A stretch of DNA of 51,745 bases from Pantoea latae (GCF_002077695.1 NZ_MWUE01000046.1:1-51745), one strand, 5' to 3'; shown: positions 40,640 to 50,586, numbered from the stretch's first letter. Notes: generated by a model not told the origin, from the letters alone. Numbers and translations are program-made.

Positions 40640-43276
40640 TTACTGCTGCGGGTCAGGGATCGCCGTGCCCCAGCTGCGCCAGTTTTTCGGCGCTTCATCC
40701 TGCAGCAGGAAGTGCTTGTCCGCGCCCGCCTGCGGCGCCAGCGGCACCGTCGGCGGCGTGGCAAACTGAATGCCGCCGCGAATAAACTGCTGGAAGGTGC
40801 CGGTTTTCACCACGCCGCCAATCAGGCCGAAGTCGAGGTTATAGCCCGACGCCAGCCAGAACACCGAGTTGTTGCGCACCAGATGCTGATACTTTTTGCT
40901 GATGCGCAGCGCAATCTGCACGCGATCCGCCATATTGCCAAGTGAGGTGCCGGTCACGGTGCCGACCTCGACGCCGCGGAACAGCACCGGCGTGCCGATA
41001 GAGAGCGAGCCCGCCTCGGCGGCGTCGACATAGATGGTCAAGCCGTTGAGATAGCGCGAATCGGTAATGGTGCTCTCCTGCAGCTCAAAGTTGCGCGCCG
41101 GCACGCCCTTGCCAGGGTCGACGTTGACGTAGGGCTGCAGCAGGGTTTCCAGATGGTTAACGCCCGCCGGGGAGATCTCCGGCGACACCACCGAGAAATG
41201 GCTGCCGCTGCGGGCGAAGTCCTGCACATATTCCGGGTAGAGCACCGCTTTCGCCACCACCTGATTGTTGTCCTGGCTCAGCGACAGCGACTCGACCTGG
41301 CCGATATTGATGCCGAGATAGCGAATCGGCATCCCCTCTGACAGCTTGCTGGCGTCAAAGGTGTGCAGCGTAATCTGGCTGCCGACCGCGCGCGCCGCCG
41401 TCTCGGAAGGATAGAGCGTGCGCTTGCTGCCTTTGGCGTTCGCCGCGCCGCTCATATTGTCGAAGCTGATCGCCCCGCGCAGCGCGCGATTCAGCGGCGA
41501 CGCCTGCACCGTCAGGCCGCTGCCGTTTAGCTGCACGCGCGCGCCGCCTTCCGCCCAGAACACGCTTTCGTTGGTCAGCAGCTTGCGGTACTCCGGCTTG
41601 ATATGCACGGCGATATCGAACGCGCTGGCGCGCGGCGTGACGTCGACGATCTCGCCAACCTCATATTTACGGTAGAGCACCACCGAGCCGGCCTGCACGT
41701 CCGGCAGGCTGTTCGCCGTCAGCATCAGGGTGGTGGAAGGGCGATCGCCGATAATGCCTTCTTCTGCCTTTTCGGCGTCGGCGTAGAGCGGATAGGCCGC
41801 TTTCACCTCGCCTTTATTGCCTGGCTCAAGACGGATGCCGCCATCCACCCACTCGCGGGCGCTGGCGCCCAGCACCTTCATGCCGTCGAGGCCGAACTTA
41901 ACGTCGAGCCGGCTGTTGACGATAAATTTGCTGTCGCCGTGCACCAGATTGCGATAGCCCGGCTCGATGGCCGCGACAAACTGGATGCCTTTCTCATTCA
42001 GCTCGCGCGAAATCACCTGGCCGATTTTCATGCCGTGCAGCATCACCGGCTGACCGGCGTCGATGCCGTAGCTCTCCGGCGCGCTGAGTTTTACCGTCAG
42101 CACATCAGGCTTCTGCAACAGCGACTCGCTGGCGGGCAGCACGGTGAAGTGGTTCTGCGGCTCGCCGTCGCCCGGCACCAGCTCCAGCGTATTGCCGGTC
42201 AGCAGGCTGCTCAGATTGGTGTCGGTCAGGCTCACTTTTGGGCTGCGCATCTCGATGCGCGTGTTGCTGCGCATCAGGCTGACCACGGAAGGATCGAGTG
42301 TCAGCTCGCCCGTGACCTTGCCGCCGCTCAGCAGGTTAAGCTTTGTCAGGCTGCCGACTTCCAGCCCCTGATAGATCAGCGGCGTGCGGCCCGCTTTCAG
42401 GTTATTACCGTTGGGCAGATCGAGCGTGATCACCACGCCGCGCTGGCTGTGCGCCAGGTCGGGATAGAGCTGATAGTTCTGGTCCGTCTTCGCCGGTGGC
42501 GCGTCGTCTGGCGAGTCAAAGGCGATGGCACCGTTGACCAGCGCCGCCAGGCTCTCAAGCTGCACCTTCGCGCCGCTCAGGCTGACGTCGGCGCTCAGGC
42601 CGGAGACATTCCAGAAGCGGCTGTTGCTTTTCACCAGGTTGTTGAAGCGACGTTCGATCAGCACATCAATAGTGACGCCGTCCGTATTGCCGTTGATGCT
42701 GTAGTCGTAGACGCGACCGACCGGGATCTTACGGTAGTAGACCAGCGAGCCGGAGTTGAGCGCGCCCAGGTCCGGCGCGTGCAGGTGGATCAGCAGCTCG
42801 CCGGTGTTGACGCGGTACTTCGGCTGGGTATCCTGGGCGATAAAGCTCTCGCGCGGCTTGCCGCTGCCCGGCATCATGCCGATATAGTTGCCGCCCACCA
42901 GCGCGTCGAGTCCCGATACTCCCGCCAGCGAGGCCTTCGGCGTCACCAGCCAGAACTGGGTATTCTCGCGCAGCGCCTCTTTCATATCGCTTTTAATGCT
43001 CGCCTTGATCTGAATGGTGCGGTAATCGTCGCTCAGGTTAATGCCCTGCACGGTGCCGACCTCCACGCCCTGATAGCGGATCGGCGTGCGTCCCGGCACG
43101 ATGCCGTCCGCCGACTGGAAGTTAATGGTGATCACCGTGCCGCGCTCTTCGTAGTTGGTCCAGAGCAGCCAGCCGGCGATCAGCATCGCGACAATCGGCA
43201 GAAGCCAGAATGGAGAGACTTTACGTTTGCTGCGCAGCGTAGCGTTAGTCGGTGTAGTCGGCGTTTCCTGTTGCAT
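40640..43276 (-). CDS. letB: Intermembrane lipid transport protein LetB (YebT)
   Basis: 878-residue MCE protein that forms a long periplasmic tunnel carrying lipids between the two membranes. One N-terminal span (about 27-45, SPFWLLPIVAMLIAGWLLW) is followed by seven MCE domains, each starting with a phrase such as SADGIVPGRTPIRYQGVEVG, PNGNNLKAGRTPLIYQGLEVG or EAGSLSIGTPVLFRGVEVG. The start at 43276 gives MQQETPTTPT, the closest fit to E. coli (877 residues); another ATG lies 6 bp upstream. It overlaps the letA 3' end by 32 bp. Confidence 0.96.
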   Translation of the reverse strand: MQQETPTTPTNATLRSKRKVSPFWLLPIVAMLIAGWLLWTNYEERGTVITINFQSADGIVPGRTPIRYQGVEVGTVQGINLSDDYRTIQIKASIKSDMKEALRENTQFWLVTPKASLAGVSGLDALVGGNYIGMMPGSGKPRESFIAQDTQPKYRVNTGELLIHLHAPDLGALNSGSLVYYRKIPVGRVYDYSINGNTDGVTIDVLIERRFNNLVKSNSRFWNVSGLSADVSLSGAKVQLESLAALVNGAIAFDSPDDAPPAKTDQNYQLYPDLAHSQRGVVITLDLPNGNNLKAGRTPLIYQGLEVGSLTKLNLLSGGKVTGELTLDPSVVSLMRSNTRIEMRSPKVSLTDTNLSSLLTGNTLELVPGDGEPQNHFTVLPASESLLQKPDVLTVKLSAPESYGIDAGQPVMLHGMKIGQVISRELNEKGIQFVAAIEPGYRNLVHGDSKFIVNSRLDVKFGLDGMKVLGASAREWVDGGIRLEPGNKGEVKAAYPLYADAEKAEEGIIGDRPSTTLMLTANSLPDVQAGSVVLYRKYEVGEIVDVTPRASAFDIAVHIKPEYRKLLTNESVFWAEGGARVQLNGSGLTVQASPLNRALRGAISFDNMSGAANAKGSKRTLYPSETAARAVGSQITLHTFDASKLSEGMPIRYLGINIGQVESLSLSQDNNQVVAKAVLYPEYVQDFARSGSHFSVVSPEISPAGVNHLETLLQPYVNVDPGKGVPARNFELQESTITDSRYLNGLTIYVDAAEAGSLSIGTPVLFRGVEVGTVTGTSLGNMADRVQIALRISKKYQHLVRNNSVFWLASGYNLDFGLIGGVVKTGTFQQFIRGGIQFATPPTVPLAPQAGADKHFLLQDEAPKNWRSWGTAIPDPQQ

Positions 43277-44489
43277 GTGCATCCCAAAGCAGGCGGCTGT
43301 CGAGCCACTCAACGGCCATAATGGTCAGGATCACCGCCGCGCCGAAGTAAAACGCGGCGGGTCCCATGGTAAAAGCCAGCAGCTGATCGCGATTGACCAG
43401 CGACATGGTTAATGAAATCACAAAAAGATCGAGCATGGACCAGCGGCCAACCCAGGTCACCACCCGCAGCAGGCGAATACGGGTTTTTAGCCCCTGCTCG
43501 CAGCGGAAATGGATGCTTAACAGCAGCGTCAGCATCACCAGCACTTTGGTAAAGGGCACCAGAATACTGGCGATAAACACCACCGCCGCCACCGGAATAT
43601 TGCCAGAGGCCAGCCCGAGAATGCCGGAGAAAATCGTATCCTCGCGGCGTGAACCGTTAAGGTAGACCACCGAGATCGGCAGCAGGTTGGCGGGGATCAG
43701 CAGCACCACCGAGGCGATCAGCGCCGCCCAGGATTTTTGCAGGCTGTGACGCCGGCGAAAGTCGAGCGGGGTATGGCAGCGCGGGCAGCGGCCGCGCGCG
43801 TCCGGCTCGCCGGTATTATGGCAGTTCAGGCAGACCTGTAGCCTGTCGCGCGCGGTGGCGTACTGCTTCTGCGGATAAAAATGCTCCCACAGCTGCTCTA
43901 CATTCAGATGGATCAGCGTCAGCAGGCTCAGCACCGTCAGCGTCAGGTAGGCGGCCAGCCCGTAGCCGACCTCCAGTGAGGCGTAGTCCTGCACTTTGAT
44001 CGAGGCCACCGCGATGCCCACCAGATAGATGTCGAGCATCACCCACTCTTTGACCTTTTCCAGCATCAGCAGCACCGGCCGCAGATTCATCCCCAGTCGA
44101 TGGCCGAGGGTCAGGTAGCCGATGCCGACCACCAGCGCCGCCGGCGCGCCAATGGTGCAAAACGCCACCATCGAGGCGGTGAGCACGTTGCCCTGTTCCG
44201 CCATCTGGATAACGCCGCCGAGCAGGCTGGCGTTGATGCGCATGCCGAGCAGGCGAATATCCACCAGCGGCAGGGTAAACGCGAACGGCATCAGCACCAG
44301 AATGGCCGCGGCCATCACCGTCAGCCGGGTCATTGACCAGTCGCGTCCGCTGATAATTTGCGCATGGCAGCGTGGACAATAGGCAGACTGATGCGATTTC
44401 ACATCCGGTAAGGAAAAAAGGGTATCGCATTGCGGACAACGCTGATAACGTGCGTGGGGCAATGGCTGGCTGATGGCGTGAATTTTCAT
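43245..44489 (-). CDS. letA: Lipid transport membrane protein LetA (YebS)
   Basis: 414-residue PqiA-family inner-membrane partner of LetB. Two cysteine-rich zinc-ribbon-like motifs are visible (CPQCDTLFSLP...YCPRCHAQI and CLNCHNTGEPDARGRCPRCHTPL), each before a block of membrane helices. The C-terminus FGAAVILTIMAVEWLDSRLLWDAHATG is typical. The start is uncertain: ATG at 44489 lacks a ribosome site, a GTG at 44501 has GGGCGA upstream, and the frame is open further. The E. coli protein has about 14 more residues at this end. Confidence 0.92.
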   Translation of the reverse strand: MKIHAISQPLPHARYQRCPQCDTLFSLPDVKSHQSAYCPRCHAQIISGRDWSMTRLTVMAAAILVLMPFAFTLPLVDIRLLGMRINASLLGGVIQMAEQGNVLTASMVAFCTIGAPAALVVGIGYLTLGHRLGMNLRPVLLMLEKVKEWVMLDIYLVGIAVASIKVQDYASLEVGYGLAAYLTLTVLSLLTLIHLNVEQLWEHFYPQKQYATARDRLQVCLNCHNTGEPDARGRCPRCHTPLDFRRRHSLQKSWAALIASVVLLIPANLLPISVVYLNGSRREDTIFSGILGLASGNIPVAAVVFIASILVPFTKVLVMLTLLLSIHFRCEQGLKTRIRLLRVVTWVGRWSMLDLFVISLTMSLVNRDQLLAFTMGPAAFYFGAAVILTIMAVEWLDSRLLWDAHATGNADYTD

Positions 44490-44722
44490 AGGGTGGTGCA
44501 CGTTTCGCCCAGATATGTGTCGCTGTGACCGGATGCGGTGGTGGGGCAAAAAAACGTTTTCACGTTTCTGACACGCCCGTAAGGGGCCCACGTTTCGATC
44601 CACAAAAATCTAAGGTTATAGCAACTAACGCTATGATTCACCTTGTGGCGGTGGATATTTAGTGCTTATTTTAACGGGCGGTTAAATAAAGCCGCTCTGT
44701 TGTTAATGTTAATGGTTAAATA

Positions 44723-45223
44723 ATGAACAAAACTGCCTTTTACGCTGATTTGAATCGCGACATGCGCGCGCTGCTCGCGGGCGAGACGTCATTTCTCGCC
44801 GCTATGGGCAATTTCAGCGCGCTGCTGTATGAACGCCTTGAAGGCGTGAACTGGGCGGGCTTCTACCTGCTGACAGAAGCCGATACCCTGGTGCTGGGCC
44901 CTTTTCAGGGCAAAATCGCCTGCGTGCGCATTCCAGTGGGCAAAGGCGTCTGCGGCACGGCGCTGGCGCAGGATCGCGTGCAGCGCGTCGACGACGTGCA
45001 CGCCTTTCCGGGTCATATCGCCTGCGACGCGGCCAGCAATGCCGAGATCGTGATTCCTCTGAAAGTAAATGGTGCGCTGGTAGGCGTTCTGGATATCGAC
45101 AGCACGGTGTTCAATCGCTTCGACAGCGAGGATGAAACTGGGTTGGTTGCACTGACTGATGGGCTTTGCGACGTGCTGGCAGACAGCGATATCGAAAAAT
45201 TTTTGCAGCTGTCGCGCAGCTAA
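44723..45223 (+). CDS. msrC: Free methionine-(R)-sulfoxide reductase MsrC
   Basis: 166-residue GAF-domain enzyme that reduces free methionine-R-sulfoxide. The conserved cysteines lie in GKIACVRIPVGKGVCGTA and GHIACDAASNAEIVIPL, the set used for catalysis and recycling. It diverges from letA and precedes proQ, as in E. coli (yebR). The 119-bp divergent gap must hold both promoters. Confidence 0.95.
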   Translation: MNKTAFYADLNRDMRALLAGETSFLAAMGNFSALLYERLEGVNWAGFYLLTEADTLVLGPFQGKIACVRIPVGKGVCGTALAQDRVQRVDDVHAFPGHIACDAASNAEIVIPLKVNGALVGVLDIDSTVFNRFDSEDETGLVALTDGLCDVLADSDIEKFLQLSRS

Positions 45224-45259
45224 TCGACTGGATCGCATGGCATTTGGCGATGTTGTCAT

Positions 45260-45265
45260 TATAAT
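45260..45265 (+). promoter_or_regulatory. Likely -10 element of proQ
   Basis: A perfect TATAAT in GTCATTATAATGTCGCC, 55 bp upstream of proQ, between msrC and proQ. No matching -35 at the right distance was found. Confidence 0.4.
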
Positions 45266-45319
45266 GTCGCCTGTTCATGCCTGCTCTGGTCGGCAAATCC
45301 GTTGTAATCAGGAAATTTC

Positions 45320-46015
45320 ATGGAAAATCAACCTAAGTTGAATAGCAGTAAAGAAGTGATCGCCTTTCTGGCGGAACGTTTTCCAAACTGCTTTAGCGCC
45401 GAAGGTGAAGCGCGTCCGCTCAAAATCGGAATCTTTCAGGATCTGGTGGAGCGCGTTCAGGGCGAAATGAGTCTGAGCAAGACCCAGCTGCGTTCAGCGC
45501 TGCGTCTCTATACCTCCAGCTGGCGTTATCTCTACGGCATTAAAGCCGGCGCGACGCGTGTCGATCTCGACGGCAACGCCTGTGGCGTGCTGGACGAGCA
45601 GCACGTGCAGCATGCGCGTCAGCAGCTGGAAGAGGCGAAAGCGCGCGTTCAGGCGCAGCGCGAGCAGCAGAAAGCCGCAAAACGCGAAGCGGGCGAAGCG
45701 GGTAAAGAGGGCGCTGAACCGCGTCGTCCGCGCCGTCCTGCCGCGCGCAAACCGGCCGACGGCGAGGCGCCGCGTAAAGCGCGTCCTCAGGCGCCGCGTG
45801 CTGCCGCTCAGGATCGTAAACCGGCTCCGCGTCCGGCTGCGCAGGCGAAACCCATCACCGATACCTCAACTTTGCAACCTGGCCAGAATATCAAAGTCAA
45901 AGCAGGCAAAAGTGCGATGGACGCGACCGTTCTTGAAGTGTCAAAAGACGGCGTTCGGGTACAGCTCGCTTCCGGCATGGCAATGATTGTGCGCGCAGAA
46001 CACTTGCAGTTCTGA
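45320..46015 (+). CDS. proQ: RNA chaperone ProQ
   Basis: 231-residue RNA chaperone that binds structured sRNAs and mRNA 3' ends. The N-terminal FinO-like domain (about 1-120; KEVIAFLAERFPNCFS, LYTSSWRYLYGIKAGATRVDLDG) is followed by a basic Ala/Pro/Arg-rich linker (about 125-180). The C-terminal Tudor-like domain contains PGQNIKVKAGKSAMDATVLEV. SdsR, encoded in the same window, is a known ProQ ligand in enterobacteria. prc starts 19 bp downstream. Confidence 0.97.
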   Translation: MENQPKLNSSKEVIAFLAERFPNCFSAEGEARPLKIGIFQDLVERVQGEMSLSKTQLRSALRLYTSSWRYLYGIKAGATRVDLDGNACGVLDEQHVQHARQQLEEAKARVQAQREQQKAAKREAGEAGKEGAEPRRPRRPAARKPADGEAPRKARPQAPRAAAQDRKPAPRPAAQAKPITDTSTLQPGQNIKVKAGKSAMDATVLEVSKDGVRVQLASGMAMIVRAEHLQF

Positions 46016-46034
46016 AACGGAGGCTGACCCCGGC

Positions 46035-48071
46035 ATGAACACCCTGTTAAAAATCGGTATGATTGCGGGCCTGCTACTGGCAGGCCCTTCATTTGGCGCT
46101 GAGAATATTACCCGCGCCGATCAGATCCCCCAGCTTCACGAAGATCCGCAGGATCCCACCGTCAGCGAACGGGTGACCTCCCGCTTTACCCGCTCACACT
46201 ATCGCCAGTTCGATCTCGACCAGGCGTTTTCAGCGAAAATTTTTGACCGCTACCTTAATCTGCTCGACTACAACCACAACGTGTTGCTGGCGTCGGATGT
46301 GGCGCAGTTCGCCGATAAAAAAACCACGCTCGGCGATGAGCTGCGCAGCGGCAAGCTGGACGTGTTTTACGATCTCTATAATCTGGCGCAGAAACGCCGT
46401 TTTGAGCGCTATCAGTACGCGCTCGACGTGCTGAACCGTCCGATGAACTTCAGCGGCAACGATACGATCGATATCGACCGAGCCAAAGCGCCCTGGCCGA
46501 AAGATCAGGCCGAGCTGAACGCGTTATGGGACGCAAAGGTCAAATATGACCAGCTCAGCCTTAAGCTGGCGGGCAAAGACGAAAAAGAAATCCGCGATGT
46601 GCTGACCAAGCGCTACAACTTCGCGATCCGTCGTCTGGCCCAGAGCAACAGCGAAGATGTGTTCCAGATGGCAATGACCGCGTTTGCGCATGAAATCGAC
46701 CCGCACACCAACTACCTGTCGCCGCGCAACACCGAACAGTTCAACACCGAAATGAGCCTGTCGCTGGAAGGTATCGGCGCGGTGCTGCAGATGGATGACG
46801 ACTATACGGTGATCAACTCTATGGTCGCGGGCGGTCCGGCGGCGAAGAGCAAGTCTATCAGCGTCGGCGACCGCATCGTCGGCGTCGGTCAGCCGGGCAA
46901 GCCGATGGAAGATGTCATCGGCTGGCGTCTGGATGACGTCGTCGCCAAAATCAAAGGGCCGAAAGGCAGCAAAGTTCGTCTTGAAGTGCTGCCGGCGGGC
47001 AAGGGCACCAAAACCCGCACCGTCACCCTGACGCGTGAAAAGATCCGCCTGGAAGATCGCGCGGTGAAGATGAGCGTGCATAACGTCGGTAAAGAGAAGG
47101 TCGGCGTGCTGGATATTCCCGGCTTCTATGTCGGCCTGACCGATGACGTCAAAGTGCAGCTGCAGAAACTGCAGAAGCAGAACGTCGACAGCATCGTCAT
47201 TGATCTGCGCACCAACGGCGGCGGCGCGCTGACCGAAGCGGTGTCGCTCTCCGGCCTGTTTATTCCCAGCGGCCCGGTGGTGCAGGTGCGCGACAACAAC
47301 GGTCGCGTGCGTGAAGACAGCGACAACGACGGCGTGGTCTACTACAAAGGCCCGCTGGTGGTGTTAGTGGATCGCTTTAGCGCCTCCGCCTCGGAGATTT
47401 TCGCGGCGGCGATGCAGGACTACGGTCGCGCGTTGATCGTCGGCGAGCCGACCTTCGGCAAAGGCACGGTGCAGCAGTACCGCTCGCTGAACCGCATCTA
47501 CGATCAGATGCTGCGTCCTGAATGGCCTGCGCTCGGTTCCGTGCAGTACACCATTCAGAAGTTCTACCGCATCAACGGCGGCAGCACCCAGCGTAAAGGC
47601 GTCACGCCGGATCTGCTGATGCCGACTGGCGTGGAAGCGGCGGAAACCGGCGAGAAGTTCGAAGATAACGCGCTGCCCTGGGACAGCATCAACGCGGCCA
47701 CCTACAGCAAAACCGGCGACGTCAAGCCGCTGGTGGCGCAGCTGACCAAACAGCACGAGGCGCGTATCGCTGAGGATCGCGAGTTCCAGTACATCATGAA
47801 AGATATCGCGCGCTTTAACGCGATGAAGGACAAGCGCAATATCGTGTCGCTCAATCTTGCCCAGCGCGAGAAAGAGAACCACGAAGAAGATGCGCTGCGT
47901 CTGGAGCGTATCAACGCGCGCTATCAGGCCGAAGGCAAAAAGCCGCTGAAGAGTCTGGACGATCTGCCGAAGGATTATAAAGAGCCCGATCCTTACCTCG
48001 ACGAGACGGTCCGCATCGCCAACGATCTGGCGCAGCTGGATAAGTCGTCGTCCGCACCCGCCGCGCAGTAA
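46035..48071 (+). CDS. prc: Tail-specific protease Prc
   Basis: 678-residue periplasmic S41 protease that degrades proteins with non-polar C-termini and works with NlpI on MepS. The signal peptide ends at GPSFGA, and the start at 46035 gives this while the upstream frame does not. The PDZ domain spans about 235-320 (SLSLEGIGAVLQMDDDYTVIN). The Ser-Lys dyad lies in VDRFSASASEIFAAA and GEPTFGKGTVQQYRS. It sits downstream of proQ in a probable operon and ends in a strong terminator. Confidence 0.97.
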   Translation: MNTLLKIGMIAGLLLAGPSFGAENITRADQIPQLHEDPQDPTVSERVTSRFTRSHYRQFDLDQAFSAKIFDRYLNLLDYNHNVLLASDVAQFADKKTTLGDELRSGKLDVFYDLYNLAQKRRFERYQYALDVLNRPMNFSGNDTIDIDRAKAPWPKDQAELNALWDAKVKYDQLSLKLAGKDEKEIRDVLTKRYNFAIRRLAQSNSEDVFQMAMTAFAHEIDPHTNYLSPRNTEQFNTEMSLSLEGIGAVLQMDDDYTVINSMVAGGPAAKSKSISVGDRIVGVGQPGKPMEDVIGWRLDDVVAKIKGPKGSKVRLEVLPAGKGTKTRTVTLTREKIRLEDRAVKMSVHNVGKEKVGVLDIPGFYVGLTDDVKVQLQKLQKQNVDSIVIDLRTNGGGALTEAVSLSGLFIPSGPVVQVRDNNGRVREDSDNDGVVYYKGPLVVLVDRFSASASEIFAAAMQDYGRALIVGEPTFGKGTVQQYRSLNRIYDQMLRPEWPALGSVQYTIQKFYRINGGSTQRKGVTPDLLMPTGVEAAETGEKFEDNALPWDSINAATYSKTGDVKPLVAQLTKQHEARIAEDREFQYIMKDIARFNAMKDKRNIVSLNLAQREKENHEEDALRLERINARYQAEGKKPLKSLDDLPKDYKEPDPYLDETVRIANDLAQLDKSSSAPAAQ

Positions 48072-48086
48072 GCGCACCGGGTTTAG

Positions 48087-48114
48087 AAAGCACCGCGCCG
48101 CGGTGCTTTTTTTT
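48087..48114 (+). terminator. proQ-prc terminator
   Basis: AAAGCACCG pairs with CGGTGCTTT around a 5-nt loop; the stem runs into a tract of eight T. Confidence 0.92.
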
Positions 48115-48152
48115 GCCCTTAACCCGGCCGCGTGCGCCAGGCGTGACAGAAT

Positions 48153-48220
48153 GTAAAGTTATGTCTTTTTAGGCACTTAAAGCTTAAGGTCGCTTGAAAT
48201 GCGCCGCGATGACCCTAGGA
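48153..48220 (+). promoter_or_regulatory. htpX control region: sigma-32 promoter and CpxR-like site
   Basis: CTTGAAA (48193-48199) and CCCTAGGAT (from 48213) are separated by 13 bp, fitting the sigma-32 promoter pattern CTTGAAA-N11..16-CCCATNT. Upstream, GTAAAGTTATGTCTT (48153-48167) resembles a CpxR box GTAAA-N5-GTAAA with one good half. Both controls are known for E. coli htpX. Confidence 0.65.
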
Positions 48221-48269
48221 TAGGGATCCGCGCAGTCAGCGCATGAACAACTGAGGAAGATTAACTTTT

Positions 48270-49151
48270 ATGATGCGTATTGCTCTTTTCCTGGTGACCA
48301 ACTTAGCTGTGATGTTGGTCTTTGGGCTGATCCTCAGCCTCACAGGGATCCAGTCAAGCAGTGTTCAGGGCCTGATGATTATGGCAGGCCTGTTTGGCTT
48401 TGGCGGTGCGTTTGTTTCACTGCTGATGTCGAAGTGGATGGCGTTGCGTTCGGTCGGTGGTGAAGTGATTGAACAACCCCGTAATGAAACGGAACGCTGG
48501 CTGATGCAAACTGTGGGCCAGCAGGCGCAGCAGGCGGGCATCGCCATGCCGCAGGTGGCGATCTACCATGCGCCTGATATCAACGCCTTCGCCACCGGCG
48601 CGCGCCGCGACGCCTCGCTGGTTGCTGTCTCTACCGGCCTGTTGCAGAACATGAGCCGCGACGAAGCGGAAGCGGTGCTGGCGCACGAGATCGCGCATAT
48701 CGCCAACGGCGATATGGTCACCATGACCCTGATTCAGGGCATCGTGAACACCTTCGTGATTTTTATCTCGCGCATTATCGCGCAGGTGGCGTCGGGCTTT
48801 CTTTCCGGCAACCGCGACGGCGAGGAGAGCAGCAACGGCAATCCGCTGGTCTACTTTGCGGTGGCGACGGTGCTGGAGCTGGTGTTCGGTATTCTGGCCA
48901 GCATCATCACCATGTGGTTTTCGCGTCACCGCGAGTTCCACGCCGACGCCGGCTCAGCGAAGCTGGTGGGCCGCGAGAAGATGATCGCCGCGCTGCAGCG
49001 TCTGAAAACCAGCTATGAGCCCCAGGAGCCGAGCAGCATGATGGCGTTCTGCATCAACGGCAAAAACAAGTCGCTGAGCGAGCTGTTTATGTCGCATCCG
49101 CCGCTGGATAAACGTATTGAAGCGCTGCGCAGCGGTCAGTATCTGAAGTAA
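48270..49151 (+). CDS. htpX: Protease HtpX
   Basis: 293-residue M48 membrane metalloprotease that takes part in membrane protein quality control. The zinc motif HEIAH lies in EAVLAHEIAHIANGD, and the third ligand lies in SRHREFHADAGSAKL. Four hydrophobic segments occur, two near the N-terminus (starting RIALFLVTNLAVMLVFGL) and two after the zinc site. The N-terminus MMRIALFL matches E. coli. A heat-shock promoter lies upstream and a bidirectional terminator downstream. Confidence 0.97.
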   Translation: MMRIALFLVTNLAVMLVFGLILSLTGIQSSSVQGLMIMAGLFGFGGAFVSLLMSKWMALRSVGGEVIEQPRNETERWLMQTVGQQAQQAGIAMPQVAIYHAPDINAFATGARRDASLVAVSTGLLQNMSRDEAEAVLAHEIAHIANGDMVTMTLIQGIVNTFVIFISRIIAQVASGFLSGNRDGEESSNGNPLVYFAVATVLELVFGILASIITMWFSRHREFHADAGSAKLVGREKMIAALQRLKTSYEPQEPSSMMAFCINGKNKSLSELFMSHPPLDKRIEALRSGQYLK

Positions 49152-49165
49152 CCGCGCCGCCAGCA

Positions 49166-49196
49166 AAAAGGCGACTCCCCGGAGTCGCCTTTTTTA
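49166..49196. terminator. Bidirectional terminator between htpX and yebQ
   Basis: AAAAAGGCGACT (49166-49177) and AGTCGCCTTTTT (49184-49195) give a 12-bp stem with A and T tracts on both sides. It works for both converging genes. Confidence 0.92.
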
Positions 49197-49206
49197 TGCG
49201 TGACCT

Positions 49207-50586
49207 CTACTGCGCCTCGGCGCGTTTCTGCGACAGGCGCGACAGGCTGAAGAGCGCGGCGACGCTGGAGAAGGCGCCGGCCAGGATCAGCGAAGCGTGC
49301 GTGCCGCTCTGATCGAACATATTGAACATCAGCGCCACCAGCGCCGCGCCGCTGCTCTGACCCAGCAGGCGCGCAGTGCCCAGCATGCCGCTGGCACCGC
49401 CGCTGCGGCTGCGCGGAGCGGAGGAGATAATGGTGTGGTTGTTGGGCGACTGGAACAGGCCGAACCCGGCACCGCACAGCGCCATACGCCAGATAATATC
49501 CCAGTCCTGCGGCTGCGCCGGCAGCAGCGCCAGCAGAAACAGCCCCGCCGCGAACAGCGCCAGGCCCAGCCCGCCGAGCAGCCCGGCGTGAACATGCTCG
49601 ATCAGCCGGCCGGCAATCGGCGCCAGCACCATAGTGGCCAGCGGCCAGGGCGTCAGCAGCAGGCCGGTCGCCACTTCATCGCGTCCCAGCACGTTTTGCA
49701 GGAAAAAGGGCAGCGACACCATCGCCAGCATCTGCGCGCAGAACGAGCAGATGGAGGTGCAGATTGAGAGGCTAAAGAGCGGAATGCGCAGCAGATCGAC
49801 CGGCAGCAGCGGCACCGGCAGCCGCTGCTGGCGCTGGACGAAGAACCAGCCGACGACCGCCAGCACCACTAGTTCAGCCAGCACCCGCGCCGGGCGATCG
49901 CCCTGAGAGAAACTGGTCAGCGCGTAGATCAACAGGCCAAAAAAGAGCGCGTTCATCAGCGCGCTCGGCACGTCGAACTTCTGGCTTTTCGCTTTCTGGC
50001 TGTTGTCGGGCAGGAAGCGCAGCGCCAGCCACAGCGCAATCACCCCAAGCGGCACATTAATCAGAAACAGCCACTTCCAGCTGGCGAACGACAGGATGGC
50101 CGCCGCCACGGTCGGCCCGGCGGCGCTGGAGACCGCTACCACCAGCGAGTTGATCGCCATGCCGCGTCCCAGATAGCGCTGCGGATAGATGATGCGTATC
50201 AGCGCCGTATTGACGCTCATCAACGCCGCGCCGCCAAAGCCCTGCAGCACGCGCGCCAGCGTCAGCATCGAAAGCGATGAAGAGAGGGCGCAGAATAGTG
50301 AGGTAAGGATAAACAGGCCAAGACCGACCTGGTAAACGCGGCGATAGCCGAGCATATCGCCGAGAAACGAGAGCGACAGCAGCGAAGCGACAATGGCGAT
50401 TTGATAGGCGTTGACGATCCACACCGACTGCGCCGGGCTGGCTTGCAGTTCGCGCGCAATCGTCGGCAGCGCGACGTTAGCGATGGCGCCGTCCAGCACC
50501 GCCATCATAATGCCCAGCGCAATGGTGAAAATCGCGCCGTAGCGCTGCGGCACGGGCAAACCATCCTGAAAAGGTGTAGGGGACAT
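49207..50586 (-). CDS. yebQ: MFS transporter YebQ (DHA2 family)
   Basis: 459-residue major facilitator of the 14-helix DHA2 group, close to E. coli YebQ. The match is clear in DGLPVPQRYGAIFTIALGI, MAVLDGAIANVALPTIA, GYRRVYQVGL, the GFGLFQSPNNHTIISSAPR loop and SGGASGMLGTARLLGQSSGAALVAL. The substrate is unknown. The start at 50586 fits the family, although the ribosome site is poor and upstream ATG codons exist. It diverges from kdgR, the same arrangement as in E. coli. Confidence 0.93.
   Translation of the reverse strand: MSPTPFQDGLPVPQRYGAIFTIALGIMMAVLDGAIANVALPTIARELQASPAQSVWIVNAYQIAIVASLLSLSFLGDMLGYRRVYQVGLGLFILTSLFCALSSSLSMLTLARVLQGFGGAALMSVNTALIRIIYPQRYLGRGMAINSLVVAVSSAAGPTVAAAILSFASWKWLFLINVPLGVIALWLALRFLPDNSQKAKSQKFDVPSALMNALFFGLLIYALTSFSQGDRPARVLAELVVLAVVGWFFVQRQQRLPVPLLPVDLLRIPLFSLSICTSICSFCAQMLAMVSLPFFLQNVLGRDEVATGLLLTPWPLATMVLAPIAGRLIEHVHAGLLGGLGLALFAAGLFLLALLPAQPQDWDIIWRMALCGAGFGLFQSPNNHTIISSAPRSRSGGASGMLGTARLLGQSSGAALVALMFNMFDQSGTHASLILAGAFSSVAALFSLSRLSQKRAEAQ

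Noticed and set aside
41603..43321. Long open frame on the plus strand opposite letB
   Set aside because: It is antisense to a clear MCE protein; its His/Arg/Gln-rich composition is what high-GC coding DNA gives in the complementary frame, and it has no ribosome site or family motif.
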